From NCBI GenBank assembly GCA_030180135.1, contig CM058239.1, positions 41,515,789 to 41,579,788 on the forward strand: a stretch of DNA of 64,000 nucleotides, read 5' to 3'. The notes below the pieces were generated by a model. That model saw only the letters and a list, made by a program, of their open reading frames with translations, was not told the DNA's origin and searched no databases. This document shows positions 32,231 to 43,036 of the stretch, piece after piece (position 1 is the stretch's first letter; the number at the start of each line of letters is the position of its first letter). The translations under genes were made by a program, and so were the position numbers. The DNA is from Orychophragmus violaceus. Its lineage: Eukaryota; Streptophyta; Magnoliopsida; Brassicales; Brassicaceae.

Positions 32231-35200
32231 TTAGTAGAAGTAGCGTTTGAGTTTGTTGGCATTCCACGAGCGTGGAATGGCCTCTCCTTTCATCGTGACG
32301 AGCTCGTAGACGCCGGGTTTTACTACCTTGGACACTATGTAAGGACCTTCCCAGTTGGCGCCGAGCTTTCCTGCTCGGTACTCGCGAGTATTCTCAAATA
32401 CTTTTCGGAGGACCAGGTCGCCTTCCACGAAGCGTCGGCCTTGAACCTTTTTGTTGTAGTGTCGGGTGATCTGTTGGTGGTAGTTTTGTAGGCGTAGGAG
32501 TGCTTGGTCCCGTAGTTCTTCCACTTGGTCGAGGCAGTCGGCGATCATATTATTGTTGAGTTCTTCGTGCTCGGGCGAAATGCTTAAACGGATCGTCAGG
32601 ACGCACATTTCCGCGGGGGACATTGCCTCCATTCCATGGGAAAGTGAAAAAGGGGTTTGGCCTGTTGATGTTCGTGGTGTTGTTCGGTGAGACCAGAGAA
32701 CACCATCGAGCTCTTCGGCCCAAAGGCCTTTTTTGCTTTCCATTCGTTTTTGAGACCGTCTATGATTTTTTTGTTGGTTGCCTCGGCTTGTCCGTTGCCT
32801 TGTGGGTATTTCGGGGTGGATTTGCTCAGGCGAATTTTCCATCTTGCACAGAATCCCTCGAATAGGTTGGAAATGAATTGGGATCCGTTATCGGTTACAA
32901 TCTCATACGGGACTCCGTGGCGGCAGATTATGTACTTCCAGGCGAACTTCTGGACATCGAGGTCGTGAATCTCCGAATAAGACTCCGCTTCGACCCACTT
33001 CGTGAAGTAGTCCGTCATTATTAAGATATATTTCTTTTGGTGCGAGGCCGGGAGGGGCCCAACAATATCCATCACCCATTGCATAAAATGGTAGGGCGTT
33101 GCTGCGGTGGTTAAGAGCTCGGCAGGCTGGTGTATGCTCGGTGCGTGCCTTTGGCATTTTTCCAATCTGGCTACGTAACTTTCGCAATCGGCGACCATGG
33201 TCGGCCAGTAATGACCATGTCGTTTGATTTTTGCGGCTAATGCTCGGCCATTTGTGTGGTTTCAGCCTGCTCCCTCATGAGTTTGCTCGGTGACCCACTG
33301 GATCTCCTGCCCGTTTATGCACCGTAAGAGGGCCTTGGACGCACTCCAACGAAACAGCTCGTCGTTCATCATTACATATTGCGCGCAGCGAGCCTTCAGT
33401 CGGCGAGCTGCCCAACGATCCTCGGGGACTTTCCCGCTTAGTATGTATTCTCTGATTTCGGTTCTCCAGTCGATGGCCTCGGTCGGCTCGGGGTCGGGAG
33501 TCTTGATGACGTATTCGTTACTTTTGTAGGCGTCGTCCATTCCTTCGTCTTCCTCGGTGATTATTAGTACTTCGTCTGGTGCAATGCTCGGTCGGGCTAT
33601 GCACTCGACTGAAATGATCCGTCTGAGATCGGGGTCAGATGTTGAGGCTAGGGCCGCCAAAGCGTCTGTGGAGGAGTTATCGCTTCGAGGGATCTTCGTC
33701 AGTGTAACTGATCCGATTCGTGCGGCGATTTCCTGGACCATCTTGAGATATGCGTCCATGCGCTCGTTCTTGGCTTCGTATTCTCCGTTAAATTGGTTCA
33801 CGACGAGTTGCGAGTCGGCGAACACTTCTACTTGTTTTGCCCCTACTACCTCGGCTAGACGCAATCCAGCGAGCAGCGCTTCATACTCGGCCTCGTTGTT
33901 AGAGGCTGGGAAAGCCAGTCGGAAAGATTGCTCGATCAGTTCACCGGTTGGGGATGTTAGCTTGACACCTACTCCCGAGCCATTCCTTGATGATGAGCCG
34001 TCTACGGACAGAATCCATTTCTCCTTCGGGGCCTGGGCTTCACTGATAGTGAGAAAGTCTGCGAGGACCTGAGCCTTGTCACTGGTTCGGGGTTTGTACT
34101 CGATGTCATATTCGCTTAGCTCGACTGCCCATTTGGCGATTCTTCCTGATTGGCTCGGGCTATGCAAAATCGGTCTGATTGGTTGATTCGTGAGCACGAC
34201 CACCGAGTGTGATTGAAAATAGGGGCGGAGCTTCCGAGCTGAGACGACGATGGCTAGCGCGAGTTTCTCAAGCGTGTTGTAGCGTGTTTCTGCGTCGTCG
34301 AAGATCTTGCTTGTGTAGAAGATGGGTTTTTGGTCACCTCGGTCGTCTCGGACGAGCACACTGCTGATTGCCGAGGTCGATACAGAGATGTATAAGTACA
34401 GCGTCTCTCCCTCCTCGGGTTTAGCCAGAATCGGTGGGGTGGAGAGGTAGGTTTTTAGCTGTTGAAACGCGTCCTCGCATTTAGCGTCCCATTCGAATTT
34501 CTTATTTCCTCGGAGGAGATTGTAGAATGGGAGACATCTGTCAGTTGATCGTGAGATGAATCTGTTCAAAGCCGCGACGCGCCCGGTTAAACGTTGGACT
34601 TCTCGGGTGTTTTTGGGGAAGGGAGCTCGGTGATCGCCGTTATCTTCTTTGGATTTGCTTCGATTCCTCTTCGTGTGACGATGTAGCCGAGGAACTCTCC
34701 CGCGAATGTGCACTTCGCCGGATTCAGCTTCATCCCATACTTGTTCAAACTTGCGAAACATGTTGCCAAGTGATCAATATGATCGTCTGCCGAGGCGGAC
34801 TTGACGAGCATATCGTCGATGTAGACTTCCATTGTTTGCCGAGTTGGTCAGCAAACATGCGATTGACGAGGCGTTGATATGTTGCTCCTGCGTTTTTGAG
34901 CCCGAATGGCGTGACCTTGTAACAATACATGCCTCGATCGGTGATGAAGGAGGTTTTTTCTCGATCTTCGGGGTGCATCATGATTTGATTGTACCCTGCG
35001 AAGGCGTCCATAAATGATAATAGCTCGTGACCGGTGGTTGCTTCAACGAGCCGGTCAATATGTGGCAGTGGGAAACTATCTTTGGGACACGCTTTATTCA
35101 GGTCGGTGAAGTCTACACACACTCGCCATTTGCCGTTCTTCTTTTTAACAACGACGGGATTTGCCAGCCAGTCTGGATATTTTACTTCGGTGATCGAGCC

Positions 35201-35530
35201 CGCTTTTGAAAGTCGTTCTACTTCATCGTTGACAGCCTTGGCGCGCTCGGGACCGAGTTTCCTCCTTTTTTGTTTGACCAGTTTGAAGATCGGATCGACG
35301 TGTAGCTCGTGGCACGCGATGGTCGGGTCGACTCCGGTCATATCGCTGGTGGTCCAGGCAAAAGTTGTGGCGTTTTCTTTGAGAAATTCCACGAGTTTAT
35401 CCCGCAGTTCTTCGCGAAGGTCGGCTCCTATTCCAACGCAACGCTCGGGATCTTTTATGTCGATGTTGACTTGTGTTACTGCGTCTTTCTGCGGCCGATC
35501 GGGCGGTGGCAGCTCGATTCGAGGCTCCGC
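32231..35530 (-). pseudogene. Tat-1 pol: RT, RNase H, aRNase H, integrase; frameshifted
   Basis: On the minus strand the RT starts near 35390 (ENATTFAWTTSDMTGVDP), with FTDLNKACPKDSFPLPHID and FGLKNAGATYQRLVN. A frameshift follows near 34836, just before the catalytic YIDDMLVK. A second frameshift lies near 34612. RNase H (LYLYISVSTSAISSVLVRDD) and a second, plant-type RNase H (WILSVDGSSSRNGSGVGVKL, SNNEAEYEALLAGLRLAE) follow. A stop near 33262 precedes the integrase zinc region. The integrase core keeps MDIVGPL, VTDNGSQFIS and QAEATNK, and a frameshift lies near 32700 before the C-terminal GKLGANWEGPYIV. The frame ends at 32231. Two RNase H domains in tandem are typical of the Tat lineage. 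Four lesions make it inactive. Confidence 0.9.
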
Positions 35531-35532
35531 GA

Positions 35533-37355
35533 CTAGATATGCTTGCGATGGAGGGCGTCCTCGAGCGAACTTGGTTTATTCTTTTTTAACTCTTCTCGGA
35601 AACTTGATTCGTACCACAGACAGTTTCGGAGAGCAGGTATGCCCTCGCTGTCGGTGATTGTGAGTTTGGCGAGTACGCTCTTGAATCGGGTTATGTACGA
35701 TCGGAGGCTCTCTTTTTGTCCTTGTGTAACGGCCCATAGGTCAGCATTGGACACTTCCTCTTGTATGTACATTGAATAGTGTTTTACGAAGGCATGCGTT
35801 AGGTCGTCGTATCCATCTATAGAGTTTGGTTCCAGGCGAGAGAACCAATCCAAAGCTGATCCAGTCAAGTGTTCTACGAACAATTGGCAGAAGCATGCGT
35901 CTCGTTCTCTGAGATTGAAGTGAGTTCGGCCCATTGCTATGCGGAAGGCTTTTAGGAACTGTCTCGGGTCGGACTTTCCGTCGTACATCATCATTTTGAT
36001 CTTGACCTTGGAGGCTGGATGCTCGATTTGAATGTTCATGAGTCGTTGAGTGAAAGGAGTGTTTTGAGTTTCTTCTATTACGCGGTCGATTTCTGGTGCC
36101 GAGCTAATGGCTTGATGGACTTTGGACGTCATGTTTTTCAGCATTAGTTTTAAGTCTTCGATTTCATTGTCTTTGTGCGTGTCAAGCGTTGAGCTACTCG
36201 GCATTCCCGTGCTGGGAGGCCGCTCGTACTCGGTCTGTTGTGATACCATTCGGTTTCTTGGATTTGGAGGCGGCGTTTCTTCGAATAACGCTCGGTGGAG
36301 ACTGTTGGGATTATGTCCTGAAATCACATTGTACTTACTCTAAAGATAGTTGTATTGTCGAGATCGGACAATTCATATGATACTGGGTAGTCATAATGTT
36401 TTGCTAGAAACCGCTTATGAAAAATGAGTTGTAACTCATTTCTAGTATCGTGTGAACCTAAAGGGTCACACACCTAAGCAAGTTGGATACGCTTCTATAG
36501 GGATTGATCATTGGCATATGGTCCGATCAGTGTGTATTGGATACACATTGAATTCGTGTTTTAAGAGGTGTGTCGATCGATGCCATTGGTGCGTCGATCG
36601 ATACAAGAGATGTGTCGATCGTTGCTATTGGGTGCAACGATCGACACAAGGTCGATACCGTAACTTATGTTACGGTTTGTAAACCGTGGACCTATTTATA
36701 GGGGCCAGGTTACACGACCTAAAGAGAGAGCCGTCGCAGACAGTTTTTCTTGACAGAAAAACAGACCCTCTTCCTCGAGAAACACGTAGAGAATCCCAAG
36801 AGATCCGATCACCGGTACTAGCATCCCGGCGGATCCCAGCTTGTGTGCGTGTGGACTACGATAGAGGCGCAGCGATTGAGGCGCTCTAGATCTCGTTTAC
36901 CTGCTCCAATTTCCGCTGCCAATCTTCCAGGTAATCACGAGGTCAGTTCTTAGATTCAATCACCTAGACCCTGGATCCTAGGGAATCCAACAGAGACGAG
37001 TTCGGGGAACGGATCCTTGCTGGCTTGCCATCCGTAAATCGTTGATTTGCCCTTGGCATACCGCGTGTGCCGTGGCAAGTTGGTCAAAGCGTGCATTGCT
37101 TCCCTGGGAGAGTTCGGTTACTTGAGTCATGAGAGTCTTGAATAAGGTGGACAAGTCCTGCTCGTTTGTCTGAGCTTCTGCGACTTGCTGAGGTCGTTCG
37201 GTATTTTGAGGTTGCTGCTCGGCGCCGGCTGGCTGAATGATTGGATCTGCAACTTGGGAAACATGATGGGGTTTCCCCCTCGCTTTCGGAGCTGTTTCCG
37301 AGCTTGTTATGTCTTCGACGAGGACGTAATCCTTGTTCGGTGGTGCTCCTGCCAT
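35533..37355 (-). pseudogene. Tat-1 gag, interrupted by a solo LTR; lacks nucleocapsid and protease
   Basis: The gene starts at 37355 (MAGAPPNKDYVLVEDITSSE) and is cut at 37000 by a solo LTR. Removing the LTR and one GAGAC restores the frame exactly as PRTRLHRALFEETPPPN. The capsid domain is clear: APEIDRVIEETQNTPFTQRL, FCQLFVEHLTGSALDWFSRL and YIQEEVSNADLWAVTQGQKE. The homology ends at SSLEDALHR and the frame stops two codons later. It runs directly into the linker before RT, so the zinc knuckle and protease present in Tat-2 at the same place are missing. Confidence 0.85.
36303..36992 (+). mobile_element. Solo LTR (690 bp) in Tat-1 gag
   Basis: The sequence begins TGTTGGGATT and ends AATCCAACA, with inverted terminal hexamers TGTTGG/CCAACA. 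It is flanked by an exact 5-bp duplication, GAGAC, at 36298-36302 and 36993-36997. This is the footprint left when recombination between two LTRs removes the body of an element. A TATA box (CTATTTATAGG) lies at about 36692. It holds four copies of the 14-bp TCGATCGA-type motif between 36570 and 36647. The family is not identified. Confidence 0.9.
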
Positions 37356-37392
37356 CGTTGAACCTGTCTGTTAGTGAAGAAAAATTTTAAGT

Positions 37393-37409
37393 CCCCACAG
37401 ACGGCGCCA
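37393..37409 (-). promoter_or_regulatory. Tat-1 primer binding site
   Basis: Minus-strand TGGCGCCGTCTGTGGGG lies two to three bases inside the 5' LTR boundary. It is shared in form with Tat-2. Confidence 0.8.
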
Positions 37410-37411
37410 AT

Positions 37412-38998
37412 TGTGATAACCGAGCTTGTCACAAAGGTTTGAGAATGCGTCTTGCTCGGGAGAGTTAACGTGCTCGGGTCCGAAGGTCAAAGCTTTTCTA
37501 AGAGAGAACTGGCTAGGCTCGATGATGAGTCAAGAGAGGAATGTTCGGTGCGCAAGTGATGAAGAGAGAGATATGCTCAGTAACGAGCGTGTTGTATTCA
37601 AGTGAAAGCCCGAGCTTGTCGAAAGACGAGCTCGGTTTTTACAGTTCGAGAATGTTTTTAACTCTAGAGAGAGAAAGTAGTGAGAAGTGCTCAAATCCCA
37701 AAAAGTTACATTAATGTACAGTGACGACTCCTATTTATAGTAAAATACGGTCGTACTTTTTACAGGCCGTTAACTGCTTGTCGAGCTCGTGCGGATGGGC
37801 CATACTTGGTGACGAGATGGGCTGAGCCGTACATTCCTTTGGCTGCTAGCGCAGCCGAGCTGACTTGCTGTCGTTCGGTTGGACCGAGCCGAGCCGATGG
37901 TAATGGGCTCGGTTCGAGCGTGTGCGTTTGGGCCTCTACTTCTTGTTGGGCCGTTTTGCTTCTGTTGGGCCGACCCAAGGCCGAACCAACTAATTTGGTG
38001 ACCTGAAGCGGAGCGAAAAATTGTGGCCCCTATATATGTATAAAATTAAACCCAACAGTTACGCAAGAGAGTCGGAAACTTTTAACATATTCAATAACAA
38101 AACATGTTTTAATAGTACTTCATCATGTTTTTTCAGAAACTGTAAGATAAAACCTGCTTGACATTGTATAACTCGTCTCGCCTCTTCTTCTCCTTTCTTC
38201 TTGTACCTCTTGGTATGTGATTGTCTTTTACCCAAGAGAGCCATTTTTCTTGAAATTATATTAAAAAACCATGATTTAGGCAACTTTAAATATGATTCAT
38301 ATGAATAAGATCCTTATTATAAGGATCAACGATGTAATCAAATCATTGAATTACAGAGCTATGTGCCTTTAACTTTTGCTTTTCTACGTTAGATTCTCAA
38401 ATCTCAATTTTAGAATTGAAAAAAAATCATGGAATTGTAATTTAACAAAAATACTAAATCTTTAAAAGCATCATGAAATTGGGAACAACTTACCTGAACT
38501 GATGAAGAGTCTCTTCAGAAGATAAGCGATCAGCTTTTTGGGTACACAGCCAGAGAAGATGATGTCGTCGTCTAGTTAATTAAGGATTTTTTTAAATAAT
38601 GGGTACAAAGTTAATTTAGATTTTTAATTAATTCTAGTTTGCTTTTAAAAAAAAAATAGATATGTTACGTAGGCGAATATTTATAAAAAGGAAAATCTTA
38701 AAAAAAAGCAGAAAATAATTAAGAATATTTTTGTTTTTTTACATCAATTTGTTTTATTGAATCAAAAACACATTAAACAAAATTATGGGCTTTGGCTTTG
38801 TTCAACACTTGTGGTATAATAGATCCATTAATCCATTACCCCTAGCAATAAAAATGTGGCCCTAAAAATGGAAAAAGTTGGTGTCCCTAAGCCATGGCCT
38901 AGCCCGCTTGTCTTCTGGGCCAGGCCTGGGCCGACCTTTGTATAAAGAATAAGTACTGGACCTTATAAGTGGGTGGGGTGCTAAACCCATCTATAACA
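37412..38998 (-). repeat. Tat-1 LTR (right copy, element 5' LTR), split by hAT
   Basis: It begins TGTGATAACC and ends ATCTATAACA, matching 20651-21276. It is interrupted at 37976-38928 by a hAT element. Net length without the insertion and its duplication is 626 bp, identical to the left copy. The TATA candidate (CTATAAATA on the minus strand) is near 37731-37740. Confidence 0.9.
37976..38928. mobile_element. Non-autonomous hAT element (953 bp) in the Tat-1 LTR
   Basis: Comparison with the uninterrupted left LTR places the insertion exactly. An 8-bp duplication, GGCCGACC, lies at 37968-37975 and 38929-38936. The ends are CAAGGCCGAACCA and, reversed, CAGGCCTGGCCCA, which match imperfectly. 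No transposase is visible; a 74-codon minus-strand frame at 38059-38283 is not recognisable. Confidence 0.8.
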
Positions 38999-39346
38999 AA
39001 TGGTGTAAATGATCATGAGATTGGAAGTACCTTCCAAAGTCCCTCAGCTTTGGTGGTGGATGAGACCATGCTTGAAAAAATCCTTGAGGTAAAGCTCTCT
39101 TATGCTATGTTCATTTCAATATATATCTTTGGTGGCTGTTATATGTTATGATACCAACGTGATATTTGTGGAACATAACAACGTGCTGTTTTGTTGGGTG
39201 GAATGCAGCCTCCAAGGTTTGATGACAGTTAAGCCGCTGACCTGAGTGGCGTCAGCTGGCGTTTCTGTGGGTCTTGTATGGACTACTTTTGGTGGTGAGG
39301 TCCAGTTTGTGGAGGCTACATCTATGATGGGAAAGGGCGAAATGCG
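38999..39346 (+). pseudogene. LON2: Remnant of peroxisomal Lon protease (LON2)
   Basis: Two exon fragments are recognisable. 38999-39088 ends SALVVDETMLEKILE with a GT donor at 39089. After an intron, 39209-39346 begins PPRFDDS, then has a TAA in place of the next codon, a small deletion, and then VASAGVSVGLVWTTFGGEVQ and FVEATSMMGKGEM in frame. These are the residues around the start of the proteolytic domain of plant LON2, an ATP-dependent peroxisomal Lon protease. The ATPase part and the catalytic Ser-Lys region are absent. The fragment begins exactly at the outer edge of the Tat-1 LTR. In Arabidopsis, LON2 neighbours the delta-prime gene found next here, so this is a relic at its ancestral position. 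Confidence 0.85.
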
Positions 39347-39564
39347 ACCATGTGGGTTTGCTAGTGTTAGTATTCAATTTCTTGTTTGTCATATTACGAA
39401 ACTTCGTTAATGAATTAGCCAACTTTTGAGTTATTATGCTTAGTGTTTTATCACATATTCTTGTTAATCTTATTGAGATATAAACTTTTCTAAAAGGGGC
39501 AGGGTTGACCTCGAACATGAACTAGGTAAAGGACGGCTTAGGACTTGCAACTAAAAAGGACATT

Positions 39565-39617
<53 letters not shown>

Positions 39618-40017
39618 AAAACATTTCACGTATTTATTTCCATTTCCAAGTAATTTGCACAAGTTTCCAGCACTTCCCTATTTCCGTCGTAAAATTATAG
39701 TTTCTCAATTCGGAAAGTGAGAAAATAAGAGTACACATTAGGAAATGAAAACTATAGATAAATTCGGGAACTAGTTTCTCAACACAAATAAGTAGAGAAA
39801 ATATGAACACGAGAAACTTTCTGTTGGTTTCTTCTGCCTTCAGCAAAATCATTTATTCAAACAAAGTCCAACACAAATTAAAACAAGGAAAAATCAATTT
39901 CTAATTTATTCCATCCTTGGTAATAAAAAAAGGGGACTTTCACTAATCATTTGAAAAGCCAAATGAAATTGTTTTTCTTTTCCTTCGAAGAAGTAATGAG
40001 TGAGAGAGAACCTTCTG
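39347..40017. other. Intergenic between LON2 remnant and delta-prime gene
   Basis: No gene is seen. A perfect AT dinucleotide microsatellite of about 23 units lies at 39569-39614. The right part is the 3' flank of the delta-prime gene. Confidence 0.6.
39569..39614. repeat. (AT)n microsatellite, about 23 units
   Basis: This is an uninterrupted alternating AT tract, likely polymorphic in length. Confidence 0.95.
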
Positions 40018-41741
40018 TTAGCCTGTGAGAGCTGCGTTCATAGCACTGTGAACTTCGACACCAATCTGTGCTTCTGCTTTCTCAAGATCTGTTGAGGCAG
40101 AAGCAAGTTTCTGTGTGAACTCAGCCAAACCCTTTTGGACTTGGCTAGGGTCAATGTTCTCCAGCGGCACCGCCTCAATCGCGATGATGTCAGCGACGGA
40201 ATTTGCGTGGAGAAATGCGAAACCACTGCTCACGAAGTATTTCTTCACGTCAGTGCCTTCGTGAACAGACATGATGCCGGGTTTCAGCTCAGCGATTGTT
40301 GGAACGTGTCCAGGCAAAACACCCATCTGTCCTGTTGTTGCAGGAATGATGACCATGTCGACCTTGAAGTGGATAAAGAGAAACCAATACGCTTTGAGTT
40401 ATGATTGAATATATACAGAAAAAGAAACGAATCAAGAACTGTTTTGCTTTGTGTGAAACAAAGAAGAAGATGATATCGATGATATAAGCGTTCCAAGTAA
40501 GCCCGGAACAATAAGATCTTTCAAAGAATAGTCTACATGAAGAGATACCACAGTGAATGCACTACCAACAGCATACTGATATTCATCTGTAACCGAATAA
40601 GCCTATGACAATCCGAATATTATACGATATAACAATGATTGGATAACTAGTTGCCATGGAAAACAACTCATTAAAACTAAAAGCATAACCGAGATTCAGT
40701 CTACATGTATACCAACTCATATATCAATAGAAGAAAAAAAAATACATACGTTTACAAACCAATCAGCACTTAGGATTTGTCAATATCACGGTTTCAAGAT
40801 ACATAATTTGTCAATCCTATTGTATTGGAAACTGGGACCATTTTCTATGAACAGAAATAACAAATCTCTTTAAGGAGTTGCAATGCAGAATATCAAAAAT
40901 TTAATCGCTAATTTAGAGCCAGCGGATTAATCAACTAGTCTCAGCATTCCTGCAACGAATCTAACAAGAAACTCACTCCAGAAAAGATAAAAGAATCTAA
41001 CAAGCAACATTTTTCAGAGACAACACATGGGAAACCTGAGCATATAAGGAGAGTTGGCTATTCCTAATCACTAACAAGTGAATCTTTTTTTTTTCGTAAA
41101 CCATCATCGCTAACAACTCTTGAAAGGCATTCAGAAACTAAAAACCATTATCATTCTACCGCAAAAATCAGCACTTGTGCCAGTTTCAGCTTTGGCCATC
41201 AAAACCCTAACATTTAGCGCCGTCAGTTCTAACCAAAATCAAGGTCCCAAGACATAATTAGGCGCACATTTGCGTACTTTATCATGAATCAAGCACTAGC
41301 GTAAAAAAATTTTGGGGAACAATCCGAAATGCTGTTCTAGACTTTTCGCGGATGAATCAGAAACAAAAAGTCACACACAATCCGATATCCAGATGTAATC
41401 ACACGACATATACACTATAGATCAAACCCTAGAAACCATAATGCGAACAGCGATCGAGGATAATGAAAACCGACCTCTTTCCCGGAAAGCTCAGATGCGT
41501 AAGGGAGGACAAAATTGACAGTGAGCTTCGTGGGAATCGAAGACGCAGTCGACGGACGAGGCTTCATGAAGGCAGAAGGAGTCTGGGGCGGGTCCATGTT
41601 CGGTGCGACTTTCTTCCATGACTCAACGAAAGTCGAATCGAGCGTCGACGGAACCTCCGTTGAAAAGGCGCGAGTCGTCGCCGATTTCGAGGATGCGACG
41701 GCGACAGATCGCGAGAGGAGGCGAGAAGCTTGTCTGAACAT
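40018..41741 (-). CDS. Mitochondrial ATP synthase subunit delta-prime (F1 epsilon-type)
   Basis: Two coding exons, 41741-41475 and 40362-40018, are joined across a 1112-bp GT-AG intron and give 203 codons plus TAA. The N-terminus MFRQASRLLSRSVAVASSKS is Arg/Ser-rich with no acidic residues, a mitochondrial presequence. The mature part holds the beta-sandwich signature of the F1 epsilon family (NFVLPYASELSGKE, then VDMVIIPATTGQMGVLPGHV). The C-terminal helices are DPSQVQKGLAEFTQKLASAS and LEKAEAQIGVEVHSAMNAAL. The subunit sits in the central stalk of F1, coupling rotation to catalysis in the matrix. The intron falls in phase 0 after GKE. It is the only clearly intact host gene here, and its neighbours suggest orthology to At5g47030. 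Confidence 0.95.
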
Positions 41742-41960
41742 GGCGGCGATTTGGTGGTGATGAGTCTCGAGAAATTTGGGATATCCGTCGCAGGGAAGTC
41801 TTAAAAATGTTGTAACTCAAGTGTTCTGGGGCTCTGAATTGCACGCGCTTCGGTGACGAGTGAAGCAGAGTTATATATTTTTAGTCTCAGTCTACTTAAG
41901 CTGGAAAAGGGCTAATATTAAAAGTGGTCAAGCCCACTTATTGCCCATTTAACGAATGAA
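41742..41960 (-). promoter_or_regulatory. Promoter and 5' UTR of the delta-prime gene
   Basis: Read on the minus strand, a TATA-like AAATATATAA lies at 41871-41880, giving a 5' UTR of roughly 100 bases. Further upstream are two TGGGC motifs (41932-41938 and 41943-41948). These resemble site II elements common in promoters of plant genes for mitochondrial proteins. Confidence 0.55.
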
Positions 41961-42272
41961 TATTTCAGGTGTGTAGACTTTGATTCTTGAACCATCTTAG
42001 ATCAGGTGTGTAGAAGTTGGATTAAGGTTCAGCTTTTAGTTTAATGTTATGAATCGTTTGGACATATAGCAAAGTTGTAACCAAATTAGACTTGAATGTA
42101 TACTACTATCTATTTTAAGTTAACAAAGTATAATACTATCAATTAAGAAAAGTTCCAGTTGTTGGGAGCTTGTATGAAGGCTATAGAAAAACTCTGCTCT
42201 GCATTTTCTTGGTTATGTTAGGATAGTCATGTGCATTCGGGTATTTAATCGGTTCCGGATAAGAACCGATCG

Positions 42273-42440
42273 ATCGATTTCGGTTCTTTTAGATATCAAA
42301 GTTTTATGTTTATATAGGACTTGATTGTATTTTCAATTCAGTTTAGATTCGGATCCAATCGATTTCGGTTCTTTCAGATATAAAAGTTTTATGTTTATAT
42401 AGGACTTGATTGTATTTTCGATTCAGTTTAGCCACGACTA
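42273..42440. repeat. Tandem duplication, period 85 bp, two copies
   Basis: Copies start at 42273 and 42358. Both contain ATCGATTTCGGTTCTTT, AAAGTTTTATGTTTATATAG and GATTGTATTTTC, with only a few differences. There is no coding content. It abuts the AGCCACGA-bearing repeat into which Tat-2 inserted. Confidence 0.85.
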
Positions 42441-42500
42441 GACATGAAATTTTCGTGGCTACCTAGCCACGATCTGAAACTGTAGCTATTTATGGCTACA
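42435..42500. repeat. Left piece of an older AGCCACGA-bearing repeat
   Basis: TAGCCACGA, TCGTGGCTA and related words recur here in both orientations, and again to the right of Tat-2 at 53541-53620 (CCACGA, TAGCTACGA, TCGTGGCTA). Tat-2 therefore inserted into an older repeat, possibly a CACTA-like subterminal region; its ends were not found. Confidence 0.5.
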
Positions 42501-43036
42501 TGTGAGATCCGGGATTCACACTAAGAATTTGTATTCGTGGATTTGAACTTTAGGATATAGAAATGGTATAATTTCCTATGAATCAAAGACTTTATTGAGA
42601 TTGATCGTCGAGATAGAACAAACACAATCGAAAAGAGAGTACAAAGTATGGAATCGAGCTATCTAGTCGAAGTGTTCTTAGCTAGGGTTGGAATGTCTTT
42701 AATGAGTCGCCACTTCTTCTTTAAATAGTCTCGACCTTGACCTCTTCGTTCCGATATTTCGACCTCGTCGTCGTAACGATCTCCGAGATTCTCGCGGATC
42801 AGTTGAACTTGACAAGACCGAGTTGTTCTATCTCCACGTCATCTTCTGCCGAGCTCGAGCTCGGACGTCTCCGGCTTCGGCATCGTCCGGGCCTCGCCAG
42901 GGCGTTTATTCGCTTGGGCCCAACAAAGGAGTCGGCTCTCCTCTTTGTCTTTGATTCTGGAACGGGCTTGTAATTACGGGCTTTCGCATTGTCTGTTAAT
43001 GGGCCGGATTTCCTAGAGGGAAATCCAGCACCAACA
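42501..43036 (-). repeat. Tat-2 LTR (left copy, element 3' LTR)
   Basis: It is 536 bp, 20 bp longer than the right copy because of an extra 6 bp in the GAGCTC region and 14 bp (a GGGCTT-flanked duplication) near 42970. A minus-strand TATA candidate (TATTTAAAG) lies near 42720. The polypurine tract lies just inside at 43037-43048 (minus strand GGCTGGGGGGCT). Confidence 0.92.

Larger units (their letters stand above)
20651..38998 (-). mobile_element. Tat-1: Ty3/gypsy (Tat-type) retrotransposon with three nested insertions
   Basis: Direct repeats at 20651-21276 and 37412-38998 are LTRs of equal net length (626 bp, once the hAT in the right copy is removed). Coding order on the minus strand is gag, RT, RNase H, second RNase H and integrase, with an antisense gene next to the left LTR. 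Two RNase H domains and antisense genes are known from the Tat lineage. Nested in it are a TR-GAG element (25032-31746), a solo LTR (36303-36992) and a hAT element (37976-38928); removing these leaves about 10.0 kb. The LTRs differ at about 30 positions by eye (about 5%). No target duplication is found: the left flank is CTTGC and the right is AATGG. Confidence 0.9.

Noticed and set aside
20651..38998. Tat-1 and the TR-GAG element as one larger element
   Set aside because: The TR-GAG element has its own LTRs and TTATG duplication and splits a Tat-1 tandem unit, so it is a separate insertion.
38999..39346. Functional LON2 gene
   Set aside because: Only two exon fragments remain, with a stop and a small deletion, and no ATPase or catalytic region.
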